Shown: positions 29,504-39,127 of the stretch, in pieces | Layout: the number at the start of each line of letters is the position of its first letter | Position numbering within the stretch: the stretch's first letter is position 1 | NCBI RefSeq assembly: GCF_000702425.1 | Contig: NZ_JNIE01000002.1 | Span: 405,023 to 469,022 of the forward strand | Length of the DNA stretch: 64,000 bases | Direction: 5' to 3' | DNA from: Thermocrinis jamiesonii | Lineage (GTDB): Bacteria; Aquificota; Aquificia; Aquificales; Aquificaceae | Notes under the pieces: model-generated | Database searches by the model: none | What the model was told of the DNA's origin: nothing | The model's input: the letters and a program-made list of their open reading frames with translations, nothing else | Made by a program: the position numbers and the translations under genes

Positions 29504-30628
29504 TTAAAACTCGCAAATGTCGTATTCCACCTTCTGTCCATCCCAGCTTAAAAAGGTGTGCTTTGTTCCATCGCTGTCTATCAGGTATCTGGGTAGTAAA
29601 GGCACCTTACCTTTCCCACCTGGTAGATCCACTGCATAGGTGGGTATAGCATAGCCAGATATTCTTCCCCTCAGGTATTTCATAATTTCCAAACCCTTCT
29701 CCAAGGTTGTTCTAAAGTGGATAACACCCTTAATGGGATCACAGTGAAAAAGATACTGTGGTTTGACCTTTATTTTTATTAGCTTTCTCATAAGCTCAAG
29801 CATAATCTCTGGGTTATCATTAACGCCCTTTAGCAGGACCGTCTGATTAAGGACCGGTATGCCCCTTCTTAGAAGATTTTCCACCGCTTCTTGAGCCTCT
29901 GGAGTTATTTCCTTTGGATGGTTAAAGTGAGTGCTTATCCAAATGGGAGAATGCTTTTCAAGTATTTTCAGCACATCTTCGTCAAAGAACCTTTGAGGTG
30001 CTAACACAGGAAGTCTTGTCCCTATGCGTATAACTTCTATGTGGGGAATTTTCCTGAACTCCGAAAGTATAATGTCAAGCTTTTCAGGGTTTAGCGTCAA
30101 CGGATCTCCTCCCGAAAGTAAAACTTCTCTGATTTCTGAGTGTTTCTTCACATATTCAACTATGAGTTTTAGCTGTTGCTCACCTATAGCTCTTTCGCCC
30201 TGAGAGAATATTCTCTTTCTCATACAGTGTCTGCAATAAACTGCACAAAAGGTGGTAGTTTGCACCAAAACCCTGTCTGGGTATCTGTGGGTAAGTCCTG
30301 GAATAGGTCCATCTTCCTTTAGAGCGTCCGGCTCTCCATACCTTTGCACAGACTCATCCACTTCTACCACCCTTGGAATTGCCTGCAGTCTTATAGGATC
30401 CATGGGATCTTCTGGATCCATCAACGAAAGGTAGTAGGGCGTTATAGCCATAGGGTATAAGCCTTTTGTTCTCTCTATTCCTTCTATCTCTTCGGGCAAA
30501 AGTTTTATGTATTTTTCAAGCTGTTCTTTGGTCCTTATCCTGTTCTGAATTTGCCAGTGATAATCTCTCCAGAGTTTCTCTGGGATATTTGCTTTTATCC
30601 AAAGCCTTTGTTCAGGGGTTTTCTCCAT
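29504..30628 (-). CDS. kamA: Lysine 2,3-aminomutase family radical SAM enzyme
   Basis: 374 residues. The radical SAM cluster motif CAVYCRHCMRK, the PLP-binding region with GGDPLTL and the late DLPGGKGKVPL motif are those of lysine 2,3-aminomutase, which makes beta-lysine. It lacks the extra C-terminal stretch of clostridial KamA, as thermophile homologues often do. An alternative is the EpmB enzyme that modifies elongation factor P; its length and N-terminus (WRDYHWQIQNRI) favour KamA. The gap to alaS holds nothing obvious. Confidence 0.8.
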   Translation of the reverse strand: MEKTPEQRLWIKANIPEKLWRDYHWQIQNRIRTKEQLEKYIKLLPEEIEGIERTKGLYPMAITPYYLSLMDPEDPMDPIRLQAIPRVVEVDESVQRYGEPDALKEDGPIPGLTHRYPDRVLVQTTTFCAVYCRHCMRKRIFSQGERAIGEQQLKLIVEYVKKHSEIREVLLSGGDPLTLNPEKLDIILSEFRKIPHIEVIRIGTRLPVLAPQRFFDEDVLKILEKHSPIWISTHFNHPKEITPEAQEAVENLLRRGIPVLNQTVLLKGVNDNPEIMLELMRKLIKIKVKPQYLFHCDPIKGVIHFRTTLEKGLEIMKYLRGRISGYAIPTYAVDLPGGKGKVPLLPRYLIDSDGTKHTFLSWDGQKVEYDICEF

Positions 30629-30652
30629 CTTTTCCGCTCCTAAAGCTTAAAG

Positions 30653-32506
30653 TTACTCCAAAAATCTCGTGTGGAAGAGGTCCCTTAGCAGTTCTTGAAA
30701 GTTTTCAACGACCCTGAAGGCATCCTTTAACAGTCCCCTTTCCTGTCTTGAGAGTTTTTCTGGGTTTATGTAATTATCCGGCTCTTTTCCGTTCATTATA
30801 CTTTCTGCCTGGGATCTAAATCGTAGCATATTTAGGAATTTATAAGTTTCCAAAAGGTCCTTCCCAAAGTTCTTTTCTATAATGCCCTTCTCTATCAGCT
30901 TTCTTATTCGGTCGTAGGTGTTTCTCTCTTGCACCCCGTTAGCAATACTAATGCACCTGATACCGTGGGTTATGGGAAATATTCCACCTTTTTTTATATC
31001 AAGCTCCCCTTTGTGCTCTCCAGTCCTCTCAACCACAAAACCTCTGAGGAAAGTTATGGGTGGTCTGAACTTTAGGCCCTCCCCCACAAGATAACTCATG
31101 AAAAGACTTTGCCCCTTTATTTTTCTCTCCACAAATTCTTGAAGGTTATCTGCCAAGGTTTTGTCTCCAAAAACATTTCTGAAATCAAAGAATATGGCAG
31201 AATTTAGAACATTCTCCGGTTTTGGTGTATCTATCCACGAGCTTATTTTTTTCTGCCACTCCCTTTCTGAACCTCTCCATTCTGGGTTTGATATCATCAC
31301 ATTACCAGGACATGGAGGAAAGCCTACCTTTAGCAAAACCTTTATGTATTCTTCGGAAAACCTTCTAAAATAGTCCTTAGAATCAAAGTCTATAATGGGA
31401 ACTTCTTTGTAAATCAGGGCATTATCTTGATCTGTTTTTAGGCTTTGCTCTTGTCTTCCTTCACTTCCAAGGACAAGTAAAGAGAAGGGAACCAACGGCT
31501 CTTCTCCGAGGTTTTTCATCGCCAAAAATACTGCCCTTTTCATAAAACGGTCGTTCAGCTCGGATACATATTTACCCACCCTCTCTGGGTCTGCCCCTTC
31601 CAAAATCAACTCCACAACCGCCTTTGTTGTCTGCTTGAATAAAAAGGCTAAATCCTCCTCTTCTTTTGCTTTTTCTATTTCTTTAAAAAGAAAAACAAAG
31701 TTTCTATTTTCGTATAAAATTATGTCCCTATCCTCTAAAACTCCCACAGGTTTTTGATCGGAAAAAACCACAACTCTCCTTATAGCATGTTTGGACATAA
31801 GAGTTAGAACATCTATTAAGTAATCATCCTCTTTCACACCATATACAGGAAAGGATGCTATTTCGGAGGCTAAGGTTTGCTTTGGGTCTTTTCCTTCTGC
31901 CAAAAGCCGTTTTATGATATCCCTCTCTGTGATTATGCCGTATCCTTTCGGGAGTTTAACTAAAACCGCCCTGTGATCCTCCTTTGCCATTAAACTGATA
32001 ACCATATCTAAGCTGGTATTGGCTTCCACCTCAGGTATCTTTTTAGGACTTAGGTCCCTTACTTGGACCCTGGCTAACCTTTCTAAAATGGTGTTCCCTT
32101 CCTCTTTTTTTCTTTCAAATCTGCCTGCCAACTTTCTCAGAAAGTATTGGTTAAAGGCTTCGTGCTCTTTGCAGAGTTTCTTAAAAACTTTTTCAGGAAG
32201 CAAAAACAAAATGCAGTCGTCGTAAGCTACAGCGGTAGAGTAGGGACCTTTCCCTGTTAGAAGGGAAACAAAACCAAAGCTTTCTCCCTCTTGGAGATAA
32301 TCCAAAATCTCTGATCCTTTTTTGAGAAGGACTACCCCTTTCCTGACTATGTAAAGGTTACTTAAAGGTGCACTTTCTTCTTGAAATATAACCTCATCCT
32401 TCTTGTAATGTAGAACCTGCAGGTTATAAACTACACTTTTAAGCACTTCCGAGGGAAGATAGTTAAAAGGTTCGTGCTCTTTTAAGAACCTCTGTGCGTC
32501 AAGCAT
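30653..32506 (-). CDS. cNMP-binding/CBS-pair/DUF294 nucleotidyltransferase-like regulator
   Basis: 617 residues. Domains in order: a cyclic-nucleotide-binding beta-barrel (~10-125), two CBS domains (~155-265, which may bind adenine nucleotides), a DUF294 nucleotidyltransferase-like domain with LGSEGRQEQ and TDQDNAL (~345-375), and a DUF294 C-terminal helical domain. Proteins of this design resemble GlnD-like sensors. In other bacteria they often sit next to acetate or solute symporters, and here the DUF4212/symporter pair is directly upstream, so control of that transporter is a fair inference. Confidence 0.82.
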   Translation of the reverse strand: MLDAQRFLKEHEPFNYLPSEVLKSVVYNLQVLHYKKDEVIFQEESAPLSNLYIVRKGVVLLKKGSEILDYLQEGESFGFVSLLTGKGPYSTAVAYDDCILFLLPEKVFKKLCKEHEAFNQYFLRKLAGRFERKKEEGNTILERLARVQVRDLSPKKIPEVEANTSLDMVISLMAKEDHRAVLVKLPKGYGIITERDIIKRLLAEGKDPKQTLASEIASFPVYGVKEDDYLIDVLTLMSKHAIRRVVVFSDQKPVGVLEDRDIILYENRNFVFLFKEIEKAKEEEDLAFLFKQTTKAVVELILEGADPERVGKYVSELNDRFMKRAVFLAMKNLGEEPLVPFSLLVLGSEGRQEQSLKTDQDNALIYKEVPIIDFDSKDYFRRFSEEYIKVLLKVGFPPCPGNVMISNPEWRGSEREWQKKISSWIDTPKPENVLNSAIFFDFRNVFGDKTLADNLQEFVERKIKGQSLFMSYLVGEGLKFRPPITFLRGFVVERTGEHKGELDIKKGGIFPITHGIRCISIANGVQERNTYDRIRKLIEKGIIEKNFGKDLLETYKFLNMLRFRSQAESIMNGKEPDNYINPEKLSRQERGLLKDAFRVVENFQELLRDLFHTRFLE

Positions 32507-32512
32507 AACGCA

Positions 32513-32746
32513 TCAAAGAAGCTTTATCACTAAAAATCTAAGCAAAAGTAAAGTGGTTAGCAACAAAATGGTATGACAGCAAGGAAAGACTACTCTGTAT
32601 GGTTTGTATAGAGGCTCGGTAAATTTATAAAAAAACCTGTAAAAGAAGTTGTTCAAGTCTTGGGTGAAGAATTCAAGAGTGGCCCGCCCGAGGACGAGCC
32701 ACATAAAGAAGGCAAGGGTGTAGTTCAAAAACTGCTCTAAGGTCAT
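32513..32746 (-). CDS. Small two-helix membrane protein (YggT-like?)
   Basis: 77 residues with hydrophobic helices at ~5-20 and ~55-75 and an amphipathic aromatic stretch between them (FYKFTEPLYKPYRVVFP), somewhat like YggT proteins. The match is weak. The ATG overlaps the symporter stop by 4 bases and the CBS/DUF294 gene starts 6 bases later, so it belongs to the same unit and may be an accessory to the symporter. Confidence 0.45.
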   Translation of the reverse strand: MTLEQFLNYTLAFFMWLVLGRATLEFFTQDLNNFFYRFFYKFTEPLYKPYRVVFPCCHTILLLTTLLLLRFLVIKLL

Positions 32747-34743
32747 TCTTCGGCACCAGCTTTGACAGCGCCTTTGGGATACCTGATATTATCCACAAAT
32801 TCCTGAATTTCCTTGGGAGGTGGAGGTGTTAAACGAGAAACTACGAAGGTAACTATAAAGTTAAGCGGCATACCAAAAATACCAGCGGCGATGGTCTTTA
32901 TACCAAAGAGCTCAAATCCATAGAATCTGCTGGCTATTAGGTAGGCTATGGTGACACCAAGTCCCACAATCATACCAGCCATGGCACCGTATTTGTTAGT
33001 TCTTTTGTCCCATATTCCCAACACTAAGGCTGGGAAGAGAGAAGAAGCAGCTAAAGAAAACGCCCAAGCGACCAACTCAACGATTATAGCGAGCCTAAAG
33101 GAAGCTACGTAAGCACCGATCAAGGCGACCACCAAAAGCAAAGCCTTTCCGATCTTAACCCTTGTGGAAGGAGAAAGATTTGGGTTAATGATCTTGTAAT
33201 ACAGGTCGTGGGATATGGCGTTGGATATGGTAATCAAAAGCCCGTCTGCGGTAGAGAGCGCTGCAGCAAGACCTCCAGCTGCTACAAAGCCAGCTATAAC
33301 GTAAGGAAGACCTGCAATTTCAGGTGTAGCAAGGACTACCATGTCGGGATGGATCTTTATCTCTGCAAATTGGATAATGCCATCGCCGTTGAGGTCATTT
33401 ATGGTGATAAGACCCACCTGTGCCCACTTTTCTACCCAAGAGGGCATCTCAGAGAAGGCTTTTCCTACCAAGTTTAGCATCTCATACCTTCCAAAGGCTG
33501 CATAAGCAGGGGCGGTAAGGTAAAGAAGTAATATAAAGAACAAAGCCCATGCCGCAGAGCTTCTGGCTTCTCTAACGGTGGGTGTGGTGTAGAACCTCAT
33601 TATGACGTGAGGCAATCCTGCGGTTCCCAACATCAACATAAGGGTTAACGCAAGGAAGTTTATCATGCCTTTTGCGTCGGATGGTGGTGCAACGTAGGAC
33701 TTGGGAGGCTTTGAGGCAGCTTCTGCTTCCTTCATAGCCTTAGTCCATTTTTCCTTTGCCTCCTGTGGAGACTTAGGATATTCTTTCAGCTTTTTCTCAA
33801 GTTCTGCCCTACTTGGATCATCCGGAGGCAAAGATGCAAGCTTTGCTTCAAGCTCTTTCTTTCCTTCTTCCCAGCTTTGGGGCAGTGCGGCAATCTTGGC
33901 TTTTAGTTCCTCTGCCTTCTTTTTGTGAATTTCTCTAACTTCCTTCTCCTTTGGGTCTTCCCTCAGCTGAGCAAACTTTTGCTCAATTCCCTGCAGGGCA
34001 AAGCCATAAGAGATCTGGGATATGGGATTACCGGTGTATTTGAAAGAAAGAACTGTAACCGGAATCAGGTAAGCAATTATCAATACTATATACTGTGCGA
34101 CCTGCGTCCAAGTGACCGCCCTCATTCCTCCCAAGAAAGAGCAAACGAGTATGCCTATCAAACCCAAGAAAACTCCCACTTCAAAGGGCAGTCCCAAAAG
34201 CCTGCTGGCTATGATACCTACGCCTGTTATCTGACCGACTAAGTAAGTAAAAGAAACGATGATGGTAGCTATTATACCTATAAAACGGGGAAATTTCCCT
34301 CCATACCTTGCATCCAAAAAGTCAGGAACTGTATATGCCCCAAACTTTCTAAGATAGGGAGCTATTAAAACACCCAACAGAACATATCCACCAGTCCATC
34401 CCATGATAAAGGCAAGCCCATTGTAACCTTGCAAAGCCAAAGCACCAGCCATTCCGATGAAGGACGCTGCAGACATCCAGTCCGCCGCAGTAGCCATTCC
34501 ATTAAAGACCGCTGGAACTCTTCTTCCTGCTACATAATACTCAGCAACTTTTCCAGTCCTTGAAATAATTCCTATAGCTGCATAAACCGCAATGGTTCCA
34601 AAGAGAAAGACATAACCTATAAAGGCTGGAGACAATCCAAAGAGCTTTTCTCCTATTCCCAATAGGATAAGAAGAAGTATAAGGCCACCTGTGTAAATAG
34701 AATAGACCTTTTTTAATCTGCTTACAAAAGCCTCCTGCGTCAT
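32743..34743 (-). CDS. Sodium:solute symporter, acetate-permease-like
   Basis: 666 residues, a solute:sodium symporter (SSS) protein with about 13 membrane helices. GRRVPAVFNGMATAADWMSAASFIG is the family signature early in the chain. A charged, helical insertion of about 100 residues (~245-355) interrupts the membrane core and is rich in Lys, Glu and Ala, as in the VC_2705 subfamily. It is paired with the DUF4212 small subunit one base upstream and divergent from acs, so uptake of acetate or a similar short acid is the best guess. Confidence 0.85.
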   Translation of the reverse strand: MTQEAFVSRLKKVYSIYTGGLILLLILLGIGEKLFGLSPAFIGYVFLFGTIAVYAAIGIISRTGKVAEYYVAGRRVPAVFNGMATAADWMSAASFIGMAGALALQGYNGLAFIMGWTGGYVLLGVLIAPYLRKFGAYTVPDFLDARYGGKFPRFIGIIATIIVSFTYLVGQITGVGIIASRLLGLPFEVGVFLGLIGILVCSFLGGMRAVTWTQVAQYIVLIIAYLIPVTVLSFKYTGNPISQISYGFALQGIEQKFAQLREDPKEKEVREIHKKKAEELKAKIAALPQSWEEGKKELEAKLASLPPDDPSRAELEKKLKEYPKSPQEAKEKWTKAMKEAEAASKPPKSYVAPPSDAKGMINFLALTLMLMLGTAGLPHVIMRFYTTPTVREARSSAAWALFFILLLYLTAPAYAAFGRYEMLNLVGKAFSEMPSWVEKWAQVGLITINDLNGDGIIQFAEIKIHPDMVVLATPEIAGLPYVIAGFVAAGGLAAALSTADGLLITISNAISHDLYYKIINPNLSPSTRVKIGKALLLVVALIGAYVASFRLAIIVELVAWAFSLAASSLFPALVLGIWDKRTNKYGAMAGMIVGLGVTIAYLIASRFYGFELFGIKTIAAGIFGMPLNFIVTFVVSRLTPPPPKEIQEFVDNIRYPKGAVKAGAEE

Positions 34744-34744
34744 G

Positions 34745-35002
34745 TCACTCCTCCTCTACACCGTATTTTTTATCAATTTCATTCATCTTCTTGGAGTAAA
34801 AAATGATAAGTAGTAGAAATACTATCAGTGAACCCTGAGCGCCCATATAATAACCCAAGGGAAAACCAAAAATAACTATCTTGTTAAGCCAACCAGATAT
34901 AAGAGCGGCTCCATAGGAGACCAAAGCCCAAATAACAAGAACTAAATACATAAGATTGCGGTTTTCCCGCCAATAGCTTTGCAATTGCTCTTTTGATAGC
35001 AT
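34745..35002 (-). CDS. DUF4212 symporter small subunit
   Basis: 85 residues with two membrane helices (~17-37 and ~48-68). YWRENRNLMYLVLVIWALVS and GFPLGYYMGAQGSL are the DUF4212 signature. These proteins accompany VC_2705-type symporters, as here. GGAGG sits seven bases before the ATG (minus strand), and the symporter gene starts immediately after its stop. Confidence 0.88.
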   Translation of the reverse strand: MLSKEQLQSYWRENRNLMYLVLVIWALVSYGAALISGWLNKIVIFGFPLGYYMGAQGSLIVFLLLIIFYSKKMNEIDKKYGVEEE

Positions 35003-35202
35003 GCTACCACCTCCTTTTTATAAGTTTTTGATTTATTTAGTTTATCAATTTTTGGAATATAGTCAAGTTTATAAGGTTATTTGCATAATTTTAATTTCAA
35101 AAATATACGATTTTAATCATACACTTTTGAATTTTGCAAGCAAAGGGGTAGTTTTTCTAAAAAATCTTTTATAATTTTTAAACAAAAAACAGGAGGTTTA
35201 AC
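35003..35202. promoter_or_regulatory. Divergent regulatory region, acs versus symporter unit
   Basis: About 200 AT-rich bases. For acs, TATAAT lies at 35170-35175 and AGGAGG at 35191-35196, six bases before ATG 35203; no good -35 is seen. For the symporter, only the ribosome binding site next to 35002 is clear. No sigma-54 GG-N10-GC pair or clear operator was recognised. The shared region suggests joint control of acetate uptake and activation. Confidence 0.5.
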
Positions 35203-37098
35203 ATGGAGGCAAAAGATGAAGTTCTCCTAAAGGTGGAGGGTAAATACTACCCACCCAAGCAAATTGTAGATAGGGCTTGGATCAAGGACTATGAAAGCCT
35301 ATACCAAGAGTCAATAAGGGACAGAGAGGGTTTTTGGGCCAAGGTGGCAGAAGAGCTTCATTGGTTTAAAAAATGGGACAAGGTTTTGGATTGGCAGTTT
35401 CCTTACGCCCAGTGGTTCGTAGGAGCTCAGACAAATATTACCTACAACTGTTTGGACAGGCACATAAACAATGGCAGAAGGAACAAAGTAGCCTACATAT
35501 GGCTTGACGAGGAAAACAACGAAAAGAAAATAACCTATGGGGAACTCTTAGAACTGGTTAGCAGAATAGCTAACGGTCTAAAATCTTTGGGTGTAAAGAA
35601 AGGAGACAGAGTTTCTATATACATGCCAAATACCATAGAAGCTATTGCGTGTATGTTGGCTTGTGCAAGGATCGGTGCAATTCACAGTGTAGTGTTTGCA
35701 GGTTTTAGTGAGGGGGCACTAAGAACAAGGATAGAAGATGCAAAGGCAAAGGTAGTTATAACCGCTACATATACCAAAAGGAGGGGCAAAAAGATAGACC
35801 TACTTTCAACCACCTTAAGAGCCATAGATGGACTTTCTTTTGTGGATAAGGTGGTAGTTTGGGACAGAGATGGGGATGTGTTGAACGGAGAGAATCCACT
35901 TTTGGTGAGCTTAGATAAGCTTATAAAGGAATCTTCTCCTGTTTGCGAGCCCGAGGTTATGGACGCAGAGGACCCTCTTTTCATCCTCTACACTTCCGGA
36001 ACTACTGGAAAGCCAAAGGGTGTTCTTCATACCACCGGTGGTTATATGGTGGGAACTTACTATACCACAAAGATAAACTTTGACGCTCATGAAGATGATA
36101 TCTACTGGTGCACCGCGGATATTGGATGGATCACAGGACACTCCTACATAGTTTATGGACCCCTTACCAACGGGCTAACTTCCTTAGTAGTGGAAGGGGC
36201 ACCAGATTATCCAGACCCAGGCAGATGGTGGAGCTATGTGGAAAGGTATAGGGTTAATACCTTTTACACTGCACCAACCGCTATAAGGATGTTTATGAGA
36301 TACGGAGAGGAGTGGCCTGCCAAATACGACCTTTCTTCTTTAAGAATCTTGGGCAGTGTAGGAGAACCCATAAATCCGGAAGCTTGGGAGTGGTATTACA
36401 AAAACATAGGAAGGGAGAAATGCGTAATAGTGGATACTTGGTGGCAAACGGAAACAGGCGCACATATGATAACCACCATCCCATCCTATCCTGCAAAGCC
36501 TGGAAAGGCAGGAAAGCCCTTCTTTACCATAGAACCAGCGGTGGTAGATAATCAAGGAAACCCTCTTCCACCTAACACAGTAGGAAACTTGGTGATAAAA
36601 AGCCCTTGGCCCTCTATGCTTAGAACTTGTTGGGGAGAGCCAGAAAGGTATGAAAAATACTGGACTGCTATTCCCGGAAATGTATACTTCACTGGAGACT
36701 TGGCAACTTACGACGAAGAAGGTTACATAATGATCCTCGGAAGGGCAGATGATGTGCTAAACGTAGCAGGACACAGGATAGGGACCATGGAGGTTGAATC
36801 TGCTTTGGTGGATCACCCTGCGGTTGCGGAGGCAGCAGTCATAGGAAAACCCCACGAAATAAAGGGAGAATCTATAAAAGCTTTTGTGATCCTAAAGAAA
36901 GGTGTAGAACCCTCCGATAGACTAAAGGAAGACATAAAACAACACGTAAGACAGGTGCTTGGTGCCATTGCGGTGCCCGATGAAATAGAGTTCGTGGAAA
37001 AACTCCCTAAAACAAGAAGCGGGAAGATAATGAGAAGGGTTCTAAAAGCGCAAGAGCTTGGTTTGCCAGTAGGTGATGTGTCCACGCTGGAAGACTGA
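35203..37098 (+). CDS. acs: Acetyl-CoA synthetase
   Basis: 631 residues. It activates acetate with ATP and CoA. The P-loop-like YTSGTTGKPKGVLHTTGG, the WWQTETG motif and the C-terminal catalytic Lys in RSGKIMRR (also the usual acetylation site) are all present. Full length. It is divergent from the acetate-permease-like symporter, which supports a joint role in acetate use. The rlpA-like gene follows 8 bases later. Confidence 0.96.
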   Translation: MEAKDEVLLKVEGKYYPPKQIVDRAWIKDYESLYQESIRDREGFWAKVAEELHWFKKWDKVLDWQFPYAQWFVGAQTNITYNCLDRHINNGRRNKVAYIWLDEENNEKKITYGELLELVSRIANGLKSLGVKKGDRVSIYMPNTIEAIACMLACARIGAIHSVVFAGFSEGALRTRIEDAKAKVVITATYTKRRGKKIDLLSTTLRAIDGLSFVDKVVVWDRDGDVLNGENPLLVSLDKLIKESSPVCEPEVMDAEDPLFILYTSGTTGKPKGVLHTTGGYMVGTYYTTKINFDAHEDDIYWCTADIGWITGHSYIVYGPLTNGLTSLVVEGAPDYPDPGRWWSYVERYRVNTFYTAPTAIRMFMRYGEEWPAKYDLSSLRILGSVGEPINPEAWEWYYKNIGREKCVIVDTWWQTETGAHMITTIPSYPAKPGKAGKPFFTIEPAVVDNQGNPLPPNTVGNLVIKSPWPSMLRTCWGEPERYEKYWTAIPGNVYFTGDLATYDEEGYIMILGRADDVLNVAGHRIGTMEVESALVDHPAVAEAAVIGKPHEIKGESIKAFVILKKGVEPSDRLKEDIKQHVRQVLGAIAVPDEIEFVEKLPKTRSGKIMRRVLKAQELGLPVGDVSTLED

Positions 37099-37106
37099 TT
37101 AAGTGT

Positions 37107-37505
37107 ATGTGGGCATTGAGCTTTTTGCTGGCAATAGGCTTTGTTATGGCTGATGAATGTAAGGTGCTGGGAGGGTATGCTTCTTGGTATGGAGGTAAGT
37201 TTCATGGAAGAAAAACATCCAGCGGTGAGGCATTTGACAAATATAAGTATACCGCTGCATCAAAACACTTTAAAATGCATTCCTACGTGCTGGTCAGAAA
37301 TCTTGAAAACGGCAAGGAAGTGGTGGTCAGGATAAACGACAAAGGGCCTTACAAAAAAGGGAGAATAATAGACCTTTCAAAATCTGCGGCGGAAAAACTT
37401 GGGATGCTCACAAAGGGCGTGGTTAAGGTCCAAGTTTTACCCCTTGCTTGTGCTGCAAAGGAAGACACAGAGGAGATAATCGCAGACCTCATGAAGACCG
37501 ATTGA
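37107..37505 (+). CDS. rlpA: RlpA-like double-psi beta-barrel protein
   Basis: 132 residues. A signal peptide (~1-16) without a lipobox is followed by a single RlpA domain: GYASWYGGKFHGRKTSSGE, then INDKGPY with the conserved Asp, and IIDLSKSAAEKLG. RlpA proteins bind or cleave peptide-free septal glycan. There is no SPOR domain. It is short and possibly co-transcribed with acs. Its 3' end overlaps the convergent RlmN-like gene by 17 bases. Confidence 0.82.
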   Translation: MWALSFLLAIGFVMADECKVLGGYASWYGGKFHGRKTSSGEAFDKYKYTAASKHFKMHSYVLVRNLENGKEVVVRINDKGPYKKGRIIDLSKSAAEKLGMLTKGVVKVQVLPLACAAKEDTEEIIADLMKTD

Positions 37506-38289
37506 CCATCAGAGTTCCACACCCTCCCAGCTTATCCTTCCTGTACCTCGTAGATAGCGTAACTCTTATGTTCTGAGATTTTAAAATCAGAAAACATCTT
37601 TCGTATTCTTCCGATGACATTTGGGCATATTGGGGATTGGTAGAGTTGTAATAAAGCAAAACCGCATTTACTCCTAAGGTCTTTACGAGTTTTGCAAATT
37701 CTAAAAGCTCTTCCTGGGAGTCATTTACACCCTTTAAAAGCAAGTAAGCCAGGCTAATCTTTTTTCTTTTACGCTTGCTTAAAGTTTTCAGATGGGTTTC
37801 CAAGGTTTCTAAAAGATCTTTGAGGCTTCCTGCGTGTGGCAGTAAGTGCTTTCTTTTTTTCTCGTCCAACGTATGGATGGATACAGTTATGCCGTTGTGC
37901 GGAAGGTCTAAAAGGCTTAAAAGCTTGTCTGTTGGAAAGCCTGTAGTGTAAAAGGAAACCTTCAGGCCTTCCCTTTTGAACATCCAAAAGGCCCTTTCTA
38001 CGTTTTGATAGTTCATAAGAGGCTCACCTATTCCTGCAACCGCTATTCTTTTTATGGGAAGCTTATCCTTTAGCAGTCTGTATTGGGAATAAATCTCCTC
38101 ATCGCTGAGGTTTCTAAAAAGTCCCTTTGAGCCAGAAAGACAAAAGGGACAACCTATGGCACAACCTACCTGAGAAGAAACACAAAGGGTGTCTCCTCTA
38201 TAAAAGACTGCCTCCACTCTTAAGCGGTCTTCCAACTCAAAAAGGTAAAGGCGGTTTAACTCACTCCTGATTTCCTGTAAAAGCCTCAT
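37489..38289 (-). CDS. Short RlmN/Cfr-like radical SAM methyltransferase
   Basis: 266 residues, about 80 fewer than normal RlmN. It lacks the N-terminal accessory domain but keeps every mechanistic Cys: C36 in TLCVSSQ, cluster C43/C47/C50 (CAIGCPFC) and C257 in GGCGTL, plus GEPLMN and the VNDS segment. This is enough for the RlmN-type two-Cys methyl transfer. The missing domain helps RlmN bind RNA, so the target may not be 23S A2503 or tRNA. The start ATG lies within the ricT 3' end (29-base overlap). Confidence 0.7.
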   Translation of the reverse strand: MRLLQEIRSELNRLYLFELEDRLRVEAVFYRGDTLCVSSQVGCAIGCPFCLSGSKGLFRNLSDEEIYSQYRLLKDKLPIKRIAVAGIGEPLMNYQNVERAFWMFKREGLKVSFYTTGFPTDKLLSLLDLPHNGITVSIHTLDEKKRKHLLPHAGSLKDLLETLETHLKTLSKRKRKKISLAYLLLKGVNDSQEELLEFAKLVKTLGVNAVLLYYNSTNPQYAQMSSEEYERCFLILKSQNIRVTLSTRYRKDKLGGCGTLMVNRSS

Positions 38290-39127
38290 GCTCTACGTTT
38301 ATTTTTCTGCAACAAGTGGGACAATTTTTGCAGTGTTCCAAAGCCTTTTTATAACCAAAGGGCAAAAGTTCCTCTAATGGTACATGAACTTTTTTGCCCT
38401 CAGCCTCTAATACTGCATACCCTTGAAGAGGTTCCACAAAAACAAGGTTAAACTCTTTACCTTGATAACAAAGAGGTGTTCCAATCTCCGGCAGGATCTC
38501 CTTTATTAAATAGTTCTCCCTTTCGTATACCAAACAGCACAAAAGCCTTCCACATGGACCTGTAAACTTGGAAGGGGAGAGGGGGAGGTTTTGGGTATGT
38601 ATGTCATAGACATAGACGGATTCAAACTGTTCTATAAATTTTGCACAGCAAACTTCATTACCACAGTTCCCAATCCAACCCATCATCTGAACCGCATCCC
38701 TTACTCCCACTTGGCGCATCTCTATGCGCTTCTTTATTACCCTTGCAAGATCCCTTACCAAAGCCCTAAAATCAACCCTCTGTTCTGCGGTGTAATAAAA
38801 GAAAACCTTAGAACTATCAAGTGGTATGTATGTTTTCAAAAGCTTCATACCGAGGTTGTATTGCTTGATTTTATTTTTGCACAATTCATGCAATTCTTGC
38901 GCTTTTTTTTCGTTTTCCTCTAATTTAGCTATGTCCTCTTGGTTGGCTTTCCTTATAAAATACACGCTTGAGGGCGAACTTTCCTTTGAATAACCCAAAA
39001 CTTCTACAATTTCCTCACCCTTTTCTGAATTAACCACTATAAGGTCCGACTTATTCAATCTTTCACTAACGCCATTAACTTGCGTAATCTTCCTCGTATC
39101 CTTGAAGCGAGCCTTTATGTAAAGCAA
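38261..39127 (-). CDS. ricT: RicT/PSP1-domain protein
   Basis: About 288 residues. The PSP1 domain carries the Cys-rich MGWIGNCGNEVCCAKF and GPCGRLLCCLVYE segments; in Bacillus this protein (YaaT) is part of the RicAFT iron-sulfur complex that affects RNA processing. It sits next to holB, as in many bacteria. GTG 39136 directly touches GGAGG, leaving no spacing; TTG 39127 has eight bases from it and is the better start. Either way the gene overlaps holB by more than 50 bases. Confidence 0.82.
   Translation of the reverse strand: MLYIKARFKDTRKITQVNGVSERLNKSDLIVVNSEKGEEIVEVLGYSKESSPSSVYFIRKANQEDIAKLEENEKKAQELHELCKNKIKQYNLGMKLLKTYIPLDSSKVFFYYTAEQRVDFRALVRDLARVIKKRIEMRQVGVRDAVQMMGWIGNCGNEVCCAKFIEQFESVYVYDIHTQNLPLSPSKFTGPCGRLLCCLVYERENYLIKEILPEIGTPLCYQGKEFNLVFVEPLQGYAVLEAEGKKVHVPLEELLPFGYKKALEHCKNCPTCCRKINVEHEAFTGNQE

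Noticed and set aside
32743..34743. Symporter read as two fused genes because of its charged middle
   Set aside because: The charged helical insertion is a known feature of this symporter subfamily and the frame is continuous.
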